DNA of 64,000 nt, from assembly GCF_013409255.1 (NCBI RefSeq), contig NZ_JACCAS010000001.1, positions 2,046,001 to 2,110,000 on the forward strand. Direction: 5' to 3'. This document shows, piece by piece, positions 36,606-44,912 of the stretch. The position numbers and the translations under genes were made by a program. This DNA comes from Paraburkholderia bryophila. Its GTDB lineage: Bacteria; Pseudomonadota; Gammaproteobacteria; Burkholderiales; Burkholderiaceae. How positions within the stretch are numbered: position 1 is the first letter of the stretch; every line of letters begins with the position of its first letter. The notes beneath the pieces are model-generated. The model did no database searches and was not told the origin of the DNA. It saw nothing but the letters and a program-made list of their open reading frames with translations.

Positions 36606-37991
36606 TTAGTAAGCGTTTCGATGCACCAGTCCGGCAACGATCGTCGCGCCGATGATCCGCATGTCGAGTGCGAACGACCAATGCCCCAGGTAATACAGGT
36701 CATGTTCGACGCGACGCTCCATCTTTTCGATGCGGTCCGTTTCGCCACGAAAACCATTGATCTGCGCCCAACCCGTAATGCCCGGTTTGATGCGGTAGCG
36801 ATTGATGTAGCCGGCAACCACTTTCTGATAGAGGTCGTCGTGCTCGAGCGCATGGGGACGTGGTCCAACGACCGACATGTCGCCACGCAACACGTTGAAA
36901 AATTGCGGCAGTTCGTCGAGGCTCGTGCGGCGCAGGAAAGCGCCCACTCGCGTGACGCGCGCGTCGTGGCGCGTGGCCTGGCTGACCGTGCCTTTGGCCT
37001 CGGTATGCAGACGCATCGAGCGAAACTTGTAGATCGTGAAGACGCGGCCGTCGGCGCCCTTGCGCTTCTGCTTGAACAGCACCGGTCCGCGCGACGAACA
37101 TTTCACCGCGAGCGCGATCGCCAGCAGAATCGGCGCGAGGCCGAGCAACGCGCTGGCCGCGAAAAAGCGGTCGAAGATTTCCTTCTTCAGCATTGAACTG
37201 GCCGACAGCGGCGACGCCACCAGATTGATCGCCGGCACGCCGAGCAGATCGATCACGCCGCTGCCTTCGAACAGCGCGAGGCTGCGCACGTCCGGCATGA
37301 AGCGGATATTCACCAGGTCGTCGCGGAACTCGCCGATCAGCGAGCAGATCAGCGGCTCTTCGGTCAGCGAGAGCATCAGCCACAGTTCGTGGACGTCGTT
37401 GGTGCGAATGTAGTCGGCGAGCGCGTCGACCTTGTCGAACACCGGCACGCGCGCGGCGGTCACGGGCGCCACGTCCGGGCGCGTGTTGTACACGGCGGTC
37501 GCGCGAAAACCGGTGGTCGGCGCGGAGTCGATACGGCGCAGAATCGCGTCGCACTGCGAGCCGCTACCCACAATCGCGACCTGATGCAGATTCATGCCGG
37601 CGCCACGCGCCCGCGCCAGCGCGGCATGGGCGATCAGCCGGTAGGCGATCATCAGGCCGCCCGTTACCGCGGTCCAGTACGAGAACCACAAACGCGACAC
37701 GAAGTCCGCGCGATGCAGCGAATACATCAGCACCAGCGCCGAGGCTTGCACCATCAACCAGGCGAGCGAAACCTGACCGGCCAGTTGAAGCTTGGAGCGG
37801 CCGCGCCAAGATTCATACACCCCAAAGGCTGGAAAAATGGCCAGCGCGAACGCGGCGCAAAACATCACGAGCGCCCAGTAGAACCCGGTTTGAGCGAGGT
37901 AATCGAAGCGGATCTGCGACGCGACCGCCGCCCCCGCCAACACCAACGCGACATCGAAAACTCGCGCGAGCAAATCCTGAAACTTGCGCAT
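36606..37991 (-). CDS. Undecaprenyl-phosphate glucose-1-phosphate transferase (WcaJ-like)
   Basis: Polyisoprenyl-phosphate hexose-1-phosphate transferase of 461 residues that starts the repeat unit by moving a sugar-1-phosphate, usually glucose, onto undecaprenyl phosphate. Four N-terminal helices and a CoA-binding-like domain ([19 protein letters not shown]) precede the C-terminal sugar transferase with [40 protein letters not shown] and the catalytic Asp-Glu segment [20 protein letters not shown]. It ends [13 protein letters not shown]. The sugar is glucose by family precedent, not proven here. Confidence 0.93.
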   Translation of the reverse strand: MRKFQDLLARVFDVALVLAGAAVASQIRFDYLAQTGFYWALVMFCAAFALAIFPAFGVYESWRGRSKLQLAGQVSLAWLMVQASALVLMYSLHRADFVSRLWFSYWTAVTGGLMIAYRLIAHAALARARGAGMNLHQVAIVGSGSQCDAILRRIDSAPTTGFRATAVYNTRPDVAPVTAARVPVFDKVDALADYIRTNDVHELWLMLSLTEEPLICSLIGEFRDDLVNIRFMPDVRSLALFEGSGVIDLLGVPAINLVASPLSASSMLKKEIFDRFFAASALLGLAPILLAIALAVKCSSRGPVLFKQKRKGADGRVFTIYKFRSMRLHTEAKGTVSQATRHDARVTRVGAFLRRTSLDELPQFFNVLRGDMSVVGPRPHALEHDDLYQKVVAGYINRYRIKPGITGWAQINGFRGETDRIEKMERRVEHDLYYLGHWSFALDMRIIGATIVAGLVHRNAY

Positions 37992-38123
37992 TTTGCTTAC
38001 CTCGTTCTTGCCGTTCTTGTTCGCAAATGAGTCCTGGCCTTGCTGCTGACGAACGCTGCCGGATCGGGCGCTGGCCCACCCGATTCCCCTGCGATGAGAA
38101 GACGCGGAACGACCCGCGTTTTC

Positions 38124-39728
38124 TCACGGGCAGCGGCCGTAGTTGTCGTTGAACCTCACAATGTCGTCCTCACCGAGGTAGGTGCCGGACTGGACTTCAA
38201 TGATTTCGAGCGGCACCTTGCCCGGGTTTTCGAGCCGGTGGCGGGTGCCGAGTGGAATGAAGGTCGATTCGTTTTCGCTCAGCAGGAACGTCTCTTCGCC
38301 GCGCGTGACGAGCGCCGTGCCGCGCACCACGACCCAGTGTTCGGCGCGGTGGTGATGCAGTTGCAGCGACAGTTGCGCGCCCGGCGAGACGACGATGCGC
38401 TTGACCTGGAAGCGCTCGCCGTGGTCGATCGAATCGTAGAAACCCCACGGGCGGCGCACCTTGCGATGCGCGTCGGCTTCGGGCGCGTGCTGCGCCTTGA
38501 TGCGCGACACCAGCCCCTTGACGTCCTGCACGTGCGAGCGGTCGACCACCAGCACGGCATCGGCGGTTTCGACCACCACCACGTTGGTCGTGCCAACGCA
38601 GGCGACCAACCGGCCTTCGGAGTGCGCATAGCTCGACACCGCGCCTTCGAACGTCACGCGACCGCGCCCGGCGTTACCGTTGGCGTCTTTGTCCATTGCG
38701 GCCCAGACGGCGTCCCACGAGCCGAGGTCGGACCAGCCGGCGTCGAGTTTGACGACGACGCCGGAGGGATTCGACGGTGCGTTTGCGCTTGTGCTTGCCT
38801 CTGAATTCGCGGCGGCATCGCTCGCGTTCGTGCCGTCCGCCGATTCCGTTGCGGGCGCATCGGTCTCGGTCAGCCGCTCCATCACCGCGTAGTCGATCGA
38901 ATCGGCCGGTGCGCTCAGAAACGCTTCCAGCAACGGACGGAAATACGCGCCGTCGGTCTTGCCGCCGGCGAACGCGCGCTCGCACGCCGAATGCATCTCC
39001 GGCTGCAGACGCTTCAGCGTGTCGAGCCACACGCTCGCCCGCACGATGAAGATGCCGCTGTTCCACCAGTACGTTCCCGCCGCCACGTACTGCGCCGCGA
39101 TTTCTTCCGCGGGTTTCTCGACGAACCCGTCGATAACGTGGCTGCCATCGCCCAACGCCGCGCCGATACGGATATAGCCGAAGCCGGTATCGGGCCGCGT
39201 CGGCGGTACGCCCAGCGTTGCGATCGCGCCTTGCTCCGCGTAGCGCGCCGCGCATTCCAGCGCGCCCTGCAAAGCGGGGATATCCGCGATCGAATGATCC
39301 GCCGGCATCACGATCAGAATCGCGTCGTCACCCTCCGCGCACGCGAGCGAGGCCGCCATGGTCAACGCGGGCGCCGTATCGCGGCGCGCCGGTTCGACCA
39401 CCAGCCGCGCCTCGACGCCGTTGGCGTGCAGTTGCTCGGCGATCACGAAGCGGTGTTCCTCGCCGCACACGATGATCGGCGCCGCGTCGACCTTCCAGCC
39501 GGACGGAAAGCCTTTCATGCGCCGCGCGGTGGCTTGCAGCAGCGAATCGGAACCGACCACGTCGATCAGCTGCTTCGGATAGTTCTCGCGCGACACGGGC
39601 CACAGGCGTGTGCCCGAACCGCCGGCGAGAATGACTGGGACGATGCGCGCACAACGCGCTCCGGCCGCTTCGGTAATTGCACCGTTCGGCCCGGCCGACG
39701 CAGCGCTCACAACTCCCTGGGTCAACAT
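38124..39728 (-). CDS. manC: Mannose-1-phosphate guanylyltransferase/mannose-6-phosphate isomerase
   Basis: Bifunctional enzyme of 534 residues that makes GDP-mannose and may also isomerise fructose-6-phosphate to mannose-6-phosphate. The nucleotidyltransferase starts PVILAGGSGTRLWPVSRENY with PKQL; the C-terminal cupin has RPWGFYDSIDHGERFQVKRI, LQLHHHRAEHWVVVRG and ENESTFIPLGTRHRLENPG. Between DYAVMERL and VVKLDAGWSDLGSWDAVW there is an Ala/Ser/Asn-rich insert of about 32 residues (281-324) absent from usual ManC. The ATG at 39728 is preferred over more upstream frames because the fold begins soon after it. It is first of the minus-strand EPS genes. Confidence 0.95.
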   Translation of the reverse strand: MLTQGVVSAASAGPNGAITEAAGARCARIVPVILAGGSGTRLWPVSRENYPKQLIDVVGSDSLLQATARRMKGFPSGWKVDAAPIIVCGEEHRFVIAEQLHANGVEARLVVEPARRDTAPALTMAASLACAEGDDAILIVMPADHSIADIPALQGALECAARYAEQGAIATLGVPPTRPDTGFGYIRIGAALGDGSHVIDGFVEKPAEEIAAQYVAAGTYWWNSGIFIVRASVWLDTLKRLQPEMHSACERAFAGGKTDGAYFRPLLEAFLSAPADSIDYAVMERLTETDAPATESADGTNASDAAANSEASTSANAPSNPSGVVVKLDAGWSDLGSWDAVWAAMDKDANGNAGRGRVTFEGAVSSYAHSEGRLVACVGTTNVVVVETADAVLVVDRSHVQDVKGLVSRIKAQHAPEADAHRKVRRPWGFYDSIDHGERFQVKRIVVSPGAQLSLQLHHHRAEHWVVVRGTALVTRGEETFLLSENESTFIPLGTRHRLENPGKVPLEIIEVQSGTYLGEDDIVRFNDNYGRCP

Positions 39729-39816
39729 AGTTCTAATCCTTCTAGTTCTCAAAAATCGACGGAAATACTTTCCGCGGGCCACGCGACGCGCGGCCTTGTG
39801 GCTGGCCCCGTCTGCG

Positions 39817-40836
39817 CTATTCGCCGACCATGCGGCGGCTTTGAATCCGGAACTCGGTGGGGGAAATTCTCATCCGCTTGCGGAACACTTTCGCGAGGCG
39901 GTCACCGTTGCCCATGCCGGTGCGCCGCGCAATCTTGTCGACCGGCAATTCCGATTCGGTCAGCAGGCTGCAGGTCACCGCAAGGCGTTCGTGCAACAGA
40001 AAACTCGAGGGCGTGATGCCCATTTCCATCTTGAAGCGACGTAGAAAGTTGCGTTCGCTCATCGCGGCGAATTGCGCGGCGTCGGCGATCGAAATGGACT
40101 GCTGGCAGTTTTCCTGCAGCCAGCGCGCCGCCGCGCGGACTTTGTCGCCGGGGCTCAGACCGCCGTCTTCGCCGAGCAGCGGCGCGAGGTTCGAGCAGGA
40201 ATCGGCGAGCAGTCGCTCGGCCACCGTGCGCGCCGCGCCGCCGCCGAGATCGCGTTTGATCATGGCGAGTGCGCTGCGCATCGATTCGAGGCGGTCGCCG
40301 GCGTCGGCGCTGGCGCCTGCGTTGGCACCCGCGTTCGTGCCGGGTTCGGTTGGACGCGCAGCGGCCGGATGCTGGCCGAATTCGCCGCTCTCTCTGCCGT
40401 CGGGCAGGTAGGCGGCGTCGAGTAACGCGCGCCCTTCGGCGATCGGGCGGATCATGCCGGTGTTGCGGCGCACCCGGCGCAGCCAGGCGATCAGGCGTTC
40501 GTCGCCGGCGGCGGCGAAGGCGCCTTTGCCACCCGCCACATACAGCGCATCGAAGCCGCCGTAATGCCTGGCGTCGAGCCCGTCGGTCCAGACCCGCAGC
40601 GCGGACGACGAGGTCACCATGCCGCCGTCAGCCGACAGGAACGACACGTCGTACAGCCAACCGCCGGAGCCGGACGAAGCCAGTTCGTTCGCCACCTGAA
40701 ACACCTCGGCAACGACACCCGCGCCTTGCAGCGAACAGTCGTTGAACATCAGTATCGCGATGCGACGCATCCCCTTGTTCGGAGCGTGCACCCAGCGCAG
40801 CATTGCAGACTCGAGACTCGCGCAGGTCATAGTCAT
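39817..40836 (-). CDS. GlxA-type AraC-family transcriptional regulator
   Basis: This is a 339-residue regulator with an N-terminal DJ-1/PfpI-like domain (RIAILMFNDCSLQGAGVVAE, FDALYVAGGKGAF) and a C-terminal AraC double helix-turn-helix (ISIADAAQFAAMSERNFLRR, ITPSSFLLHERLAVTCSLL, IARRTGMGNGDRLAKVFRKR). A repetitive linker (TNAGANAGASADAGDR) joins them. The putative active-site Cys position of DJ-1 is not obvious, so it is probably a ligand or protein sensor only. It sits 88 bases upstream of manC on the same strand and is the best candidate for the EPS activator; the target is inferred from position. Confidence 0.85.
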   Translation of the reverse strand: MTMTCASLESAMLRWVHAPNKGMRRIAILMFNDCSLQGAGVVAEVFQVANELASSGSGGWLYDVSFLSADGGMVTSSSALRVWTDGLDARHYGGFDALYVAGGKGAFAAAGDERLIAWLRRVRRNTGMIRPIAEGRALLDAAYLPDGRESGEFGQHPAAARPTEPGTNAGANAGASADAGDRLESMRSALAMIKRDLGGGAARTVAERLLADSCSNLAPLLGEDGGLSPGDKVRAAARWLQENCQQSISIADAAQFAAMSERNFLRRFKMEMGITPSSFLLHERLAVTCSLLTESELPVDKIARRTGMGNGDRLAKVFRKRMRISPTEFRIQSRRMVGE

Positions 40837-41619
40837 CCTCGTCAGAAAACGGATCTACTTTTCACCTTGAACGGCCACACAGAGAGGCCGGCTCTGTGCA
40901 GTGCATCATAGTCACCGTAAATCAAGCATTTAGCCGCCATGACCGATAGAGCAGACATGTTGGCGTGCGAATGGGGTGACCAGCCAGTGATTTTCGGAAC
41001 AATTCTTCCCGGTCCGAATTTTCAGCGAATTAATTGCCGATTCGACATATGAAAGAATTGGCGTTCTGCGAATGTTAATGCAAATAAAAAGCCGATTTCG
41101 TTCGCCAGCACACATACGGCAACTGCTCGAAATACCGAAGTTACAATTTGTTTTCAACCGGCATCTGACGTCTTTTAAGCAATTTTTTCTTGTTATGTCC
41201 ATCTGTCGAGTACAATTTTCTTTGCCACTCCAGCATTCACCTGCCTGACGCTAATTCGACTTTCTTCTGACGATACAAACAGGGAACCGCATTAACGAAA
41301 AGCATCGCCTAATATAAGCACTTCATAGCGCCGCCAAATTATTTAATTGGTTGTTATTGGATCGGGAGAATATAAAGGCGACGATTAATGTTTCAAACGT
41401 GAAACACGGTTAAAAGCCTGCTTTAACGAACCCGGCAATAGACGGGCCAATGGCGGAATGTGTCGGCTGCAAGACGGTACATTTCCGCCAGGGGATTGCG
41501 GAAATACACTATGTTGTTTGCGCAACACCTTGGCGCGCGAGTCGGGTCGAGGCGGGTTCGACCTGGTGCGCTAGCCGTCCACCGACGAATTCGCGCACAA
41601 AGAACCAGACGGGGAACAC
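40837..41619 (+). promoter_or_regulatory. 783-base AT-richer control region before glycosidase 1
   Basis: This region is clearly richer in A and T than its neighbours. It holds a GTTTCA/TGAAAC palindrome (41390-41405), a near-palindrome TTAAA...TTTAA just after it (41409-41425), and an imperfect dyad TGGCGGAATGT (41451-41461) with ACATTTCCGCCA (41479-41490), and a third GCGGAA at 41498. The dyads lie 110-230 bases upstream of the ATG at 41620, fitting operator sites. I found no convincing gene here; a minus-strand open frame near 40930-41202 has no family-like sequence. Confidence 0.5.
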
Positions 41620-43926
41620 ATGTCGAACGGATGCGAAGATCGCGCGCGGCGAACGCTCGCCGGCGCCTGGGGCACTCACGGACGGGCCTTGCGTGCGGCG
41701 ACCTCGATGGCGGCTGTGATGCTGTCTGTGTTCTGCGCCGGCCAGCGCAGCGCGTCCGGCGCAGCGCCGGACGCGAACGTCGCGAAGGCCTCCGAGAAAG
41801 CGGAGTTCAGCGCCGACGGCAGGAAGTGGGCCACCTGCGCGGCCGAAAACGGCGTCTGCCGGTTTAGCGGCACGCGCGACGTGCTGTACGGCACGCCCGA
41901 ACAGCACGTGGTGAAAAATTTCTCAGGCAGTGCCGACTGCAATAACGGTGTGTTCGGCGATCCGGCGCCCGGCGCGGACAAACGCTGCGCAGTCGCGCTC
42001 ACGGAGCGTCGCGCGGACGCGGCGGGCAGCAATGCGTCTGCATCGGCAAGCGACCGGAGCACGACGCTGGCCAGTTCGCCCGCCGTCGCGGCAACCGAAC
42101 TGAAAGCGCCGCCCGGCCAGGGCATGCGCTGTTCCGCGCCCACCTCGCAAGTCAGCACGACAGCCGACGGCGCATTGCTCGAAGCCGACACACCGAGCGA
42201 CGGCACGCGCCTGTTCGCCTCCGCCCGGCCGTTTGCGCTGGTGTTCGTCACGCGCCCCACGCAAGCCGACACGCTTGTCTGGCAAATGCGCGATAGCTGG
42301 AACGCCGTGCGCGCCAGCGGACGCTTCGCCGTACCGGCGGGCGCGACGCTCTCCACACTCAGTTGCGCGTCCACGGTAGCCGGCTACTTTGCGGTCTCCG
42401 CGTCGCTGGAACGCGCGCATGGGCAGCTTGAATCGCGCGGCACACGCCCCGCCGGTATCGCTACATTCGGCGTGCTGCCGGACACCGCTTCTGCCTTGCC
42501 CGCGGTGCGCTTTCCTTCTGAAGATCTGCATCGCTTCGGCGGCCAGGGCACCGCCTATCTCGCGCCGGGACAGCATTGCTGCGACGGCGACGGCTACCGT
42601 CCGGTCTATACCGCGCTCGGTTTGTCGTGGGTCAACGACAACCGCAACTGGTACGTCGAAGAGCCGAAGCAAAGCGGCACGTTCAATGCCGCGACGAAAC
42701 AGCTCACGCCCTTCTTTCAGCGCGGCGACATCATGCGGCTGATCCAGCTCGACGGCATTCCGGCCTGGGCGAGTCCGACCGGCAAAGAAACGCACAGCTA
42801 CGCGCCGACGTCGCTCGCGCAAATGAAGGAATACATGACGCGCGTCGGCACCGAATCGAACCGCGTACGCACGACGTATTTCCCGCAGCAACGCGACAAT
42901 TACTATCAGGTGACGTGGGAGCCGGACGCCGACGGTGGCTTGCCGTGGCGCGACAGCGACGCGAATTTCATTGCCATGTACAAGGCCGTGTGGGAAGGCA
43001 TCCATCAGACCGATCCGCATGCGGTGGTGATGGGACTGACGTATTCGTCGGTGCAGGGCAACGTCAAGTGGATGCGCCGTCTCGGACCGCAAGGCATCGG
43101 CCGCTATATGGACGGCATGTCGATTCATGGCTATTACGACATCGGCACGTCGCCGTCGCATCCGCCCGAACGCGTCGCCGACACCGGCAATCGGGGCACC
43201 GTGTCCGGCGCGCTGCCTGCTTCGATGCGCGCGCTGCGCCACGAGATGCGTTTGTATCTGAAGCCTGGCGCGCCGCTGTTCGTGACGGAGACCGGCATCA
43301 GCTACGACATCGGCGAGTCGTACGGCAAGAACACGCCCAGCGCGAACGTTTTGTACGCGCAAGCCGCGGTGGTGGCGCGCACGCATCTGATCCTGCTCGG
43401 CGAAGGCGCGGACATGACCTATATCTTCTACCTCGCGGATATGCCGGACGCCGCGCCCGGCTACGGGGTTTTCTTCGAACTCGATCATCCCTCCGGCGCC
43501 TACGGCCCGGCGCGGATCAGCCCGAAACCCGCCGCGCTCGCGGTGGCCGCGATGACGCGAATCATCGACGGCACCAGCACGCTCGGACCGCTCAACGCCT
43601 TGCCCGAGGGCGTCTATGCGTATGCGTTCCAGCGGCTCGGCGGCGGCAAGATCGTGACCGCCCTCTGGACCCATGACAACGACGCCTGGAGCGCCAGGTC
43701 CGGGTTCGACGCGAACCGCAGCGTGGACTACCGGCTGCGGGTCGACGCGCCCGGCACCGCGGGCAACGTGAGCGCGTTCGACATGATGGGCAACGCGACC
43801 AGCTTGCCTTACCGCGACGGCGTGGTGAGTCTGAAACTGTCGCCCGCGCCGCTCTATGTCGTGTCCGGCAACGCGAGCGTATTCAAGGACGCGGTCACTA
43901 CGCCGGAGGGTTACGTGGCGCGCTAG
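41620..43926 (+). CDS. Exported clan GH-A-like glycosidase, paralogue 1
   Basis: This is a 768-residue protein. An N-terminal export signal (about residues 20-48) is followed by a Cys-rich domain at about 62-130 (KWATCAAENGVCRFSG, YGTPEQHVVKNFSGSADCNN), a putative carbohydrate-binding module seen in secreted glycan enzymes. A beta domain follows, then the catalytic barrel with YYQVTWEPDADGG (acid/base candidate Glu434) and FVTETGISYDIG (nucleophile candidate Glu557), 123 residues apart as in retaining GH-A enzymes. The closest comparison is PslG-type GH39. A C-terminal beta domain ends the protein. It probably trims or degrades the EPS. Its paralogue is at 49293. The specific GH family is uncertain. 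Confidence 0.7.
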   Translation: MSNGCEDRARRTLAGAWGTHGRALRAATSMAAVMLSVFCAGQRSASGAAPDANVAKASEKAEFSADGRKWATCAAENGVCRFSGTRDVLYGTPEQHVVKNFSGSADCNNGVFGDPAPGADKRCAVALTERRADAAGSNASASASDRSTTLASSPAVAATELKAPPGQGMRCSAPTSQVSTTADGALLEADTPSDGTRLFASARPFALVFVTRPTQADTLVWQMRDSWNAVRASGRFAVPAGATLSTLSCASTVAGYFAVSASLERAHGQLESRGTRPAGIATFGVLPDTASALPAVRFPSEDLHRFGGQGTAYLAPGQHCCDGDGYRPVYTALGLSWVNDNRNWYVEEPKQSGTFNAATKQLTPFFQRGDIMRLIQLDGIPAWASPTGKETHSYAPTSLAQMKEYMTRVGTESNRVRTTYFPQQRDNYYQVTWEPDADGGLPWRDSDANFIAMYKAVWEGIHQTDPHAVVMGLTYSSVQGNVKWMRRLGPQGIGRYMDGMSIHGYYDIGTSPSHPPERVADTGNRGTVSGALPASMRALRHEMRLYLKPGAPLFVTETGISYDIGESYGKNTPSANVLYAQAAVVARTHLILLGEGADMTYIFYLADMPDAAPGYGVFFELDHPSGAYGPARISPKPAALAVAAMTRIIDGTSTLGPLNALPEGVYAYAFQRLGGGKIVTALWTHDNDAWSARSGFDANRSVDYRLRVDAPGTAGNVSAFDMMGNATSLPYRDGVVSLKLSPAPLYVVSGNASVFKDAVTTPEGYVAR

Positions 43927-44045
43927 CGGCGCGATCCGATGGTAGTTCGTCGTGATATGACAGGGCTGATGATGATTGGCGCACACAGCATTCGCGCGGC
44001 CACGGGTTAGCATGAATCTCGATACGCAGGAGCCGACGTCTCGCC

Positions 44046-44192
44046 ATGAACGGCCTTGCATGGACCTTGCTGGTGCTAGCTGCGATGGTCGGCGCGTTTT
44101 TGTTCGCGACGATCGGCGCGGTGTTGCTCGCGCTGTTTCTGGCGAGCGTGACGAGCCGGCTGACTAAAGACGACGAGGATCGCGACTATTAG
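44046..44192 (+). CDS. 48-residue single-span membrane protein
   Basis: Small open frame between two real genes, starting ATG at 44046 with AGGAG 13 bases before it. It encodes two adjoining hydrophobic stretches (WTLLVLAAMVGAFLFATIGA, VLLALFLASVTSRL) and a charged tail (TKDDEDRDY). A hairpin-type or single-span inner-membrane micropeptide is likely. No family was recognised. It is the only candidate in that gap, and the codon pattern fits coding. Confidence 0.5.
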   Translation: MNGLAWTLLVLAAMVGAFLFATIGAVLLALFLASVTSRLTKDDEDRDY

Positions 44193-44291
44193 TGCTGGTG
44201 TGGCTGTGGCTGTGGCGACACGTGGACGACACCTCGCGCCTGAGCCGTACTTAAGCGATGCCCCAACACCGCCCGTTTTGCCGGAGATCAC

Positions 44292-44744
44292 ATGCTGACC
44301 GAGATGGACTTCCTGGACATCGTCCGCCTGACGCCGCTGATCGCGATCGATCTGATCGTCAGCGATCACGAGGGCCGCGTGCTGATCGGTCATCGGCGCA
44401 ACCGGCCGGCGCGCGGTACATGGTTCGTGCCCGGCGGACGCATCCATAAAGACGAAACGCTCGACACCGCGTTCGCACGAATCGCCGATGCTGAACTGGG
44501 CATCGCCAGATTGAAGCGGTCGAGCGCGCGCTTCGAGGGCGTGTTCGAGCATCACTACAGCGACAACTTCGCCGACGAGCCCGACGTGTCGACTCACTAC
44601 ATCGTGCTCGCGTATGCGCTGACGCTTGCCAGTAGCGCGTCAATCGGGCGGCCCGACCAGCACAGCGGTTATCTCTGGCTCACGCCAGCGGAATTGCTCG
44701 CGCGTGCCGACGTCCACGAGAACACCAAGGCTTACTTCCGTTAG
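44292..44744 (+). CDS. gmm: GDP-mannose mannosyl hydrolase (Nudix-type)
   Basis: This is a 150-residue enzyme that splits GDP-mannose (and in some homologues GDP-glucose) into GDP and the sugar, adjusting sugar-nucleotide pools. The opening MDFLDIVRLTPLIAIDLIVS, HRRNRPARGTWFVPGGRIHK and DETLDTAFARIADAELG follow the GDPMH group, whose Nudix box lacks one of the usual Glu residues. TKAYFR is the typical end. It belongs to the EPS locus as wcaH does in colanic acid clusters. The neighbouring glycosidase and deacetylase genes run in the same direction. Confidence 0.93.
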   Translation: MLTEMDFLDIVRLTPLIAIDLIVSDHEGRVLIGHRRNRPARGTWFVPGGRIHKDETLDTAFARIADAELGIARLKRSSARFEGVFEHHYSDNFADEPDVSTHYIVLAYALTLASSASIGRPDQHSGYLWLTPAELLARADVHENTKAYFR

Positions 44745-44768
44745 CCGATTGGCTGATTAGCCGATTCC

Positions 44769-44796
44769 CCGCGCAAGCTTTCATCAAGCTGCGCGG
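44769..44796 (+). terminator. Hairpin after gmm
   Basis: CCGCGC-AGCTT pairs with AAGCT-GCGCGG with one bulged A and a TCATC loop, 24 bases after the gmm stop and before the deacetylase gene. No strong U-run; partial terminator. Confidence 0.5.
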
Positions 44797-44912
44797 TTCG
44801 ACACCCGCGCTCGCCCACCCGCTCGCAAACTCCTCCCTACTGTGAGTTCGCCAACGCGCCACGCCATTCCGCTGAAGTATGATTGAGCCCTCCTTCAGGG
44901 CATCGAATCATT

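Noticed and set aside
40930..41202. Minus-strand open frame of 90 codons in the region before glycosidase 1
   Set aside because: No ribosome site or family-like sequence; the region is AT-richer and looks regulatory.
42919..42940. Apparent loss of the acid/base residue in glycosidase 1 (WEPDADGG instead of WEPNE)
   Set aside because: In comparable clan GH-A enzymes the catalytic Glu is the one in the WEP-type segment, which both paralogues keep; the second Glu is not needed.
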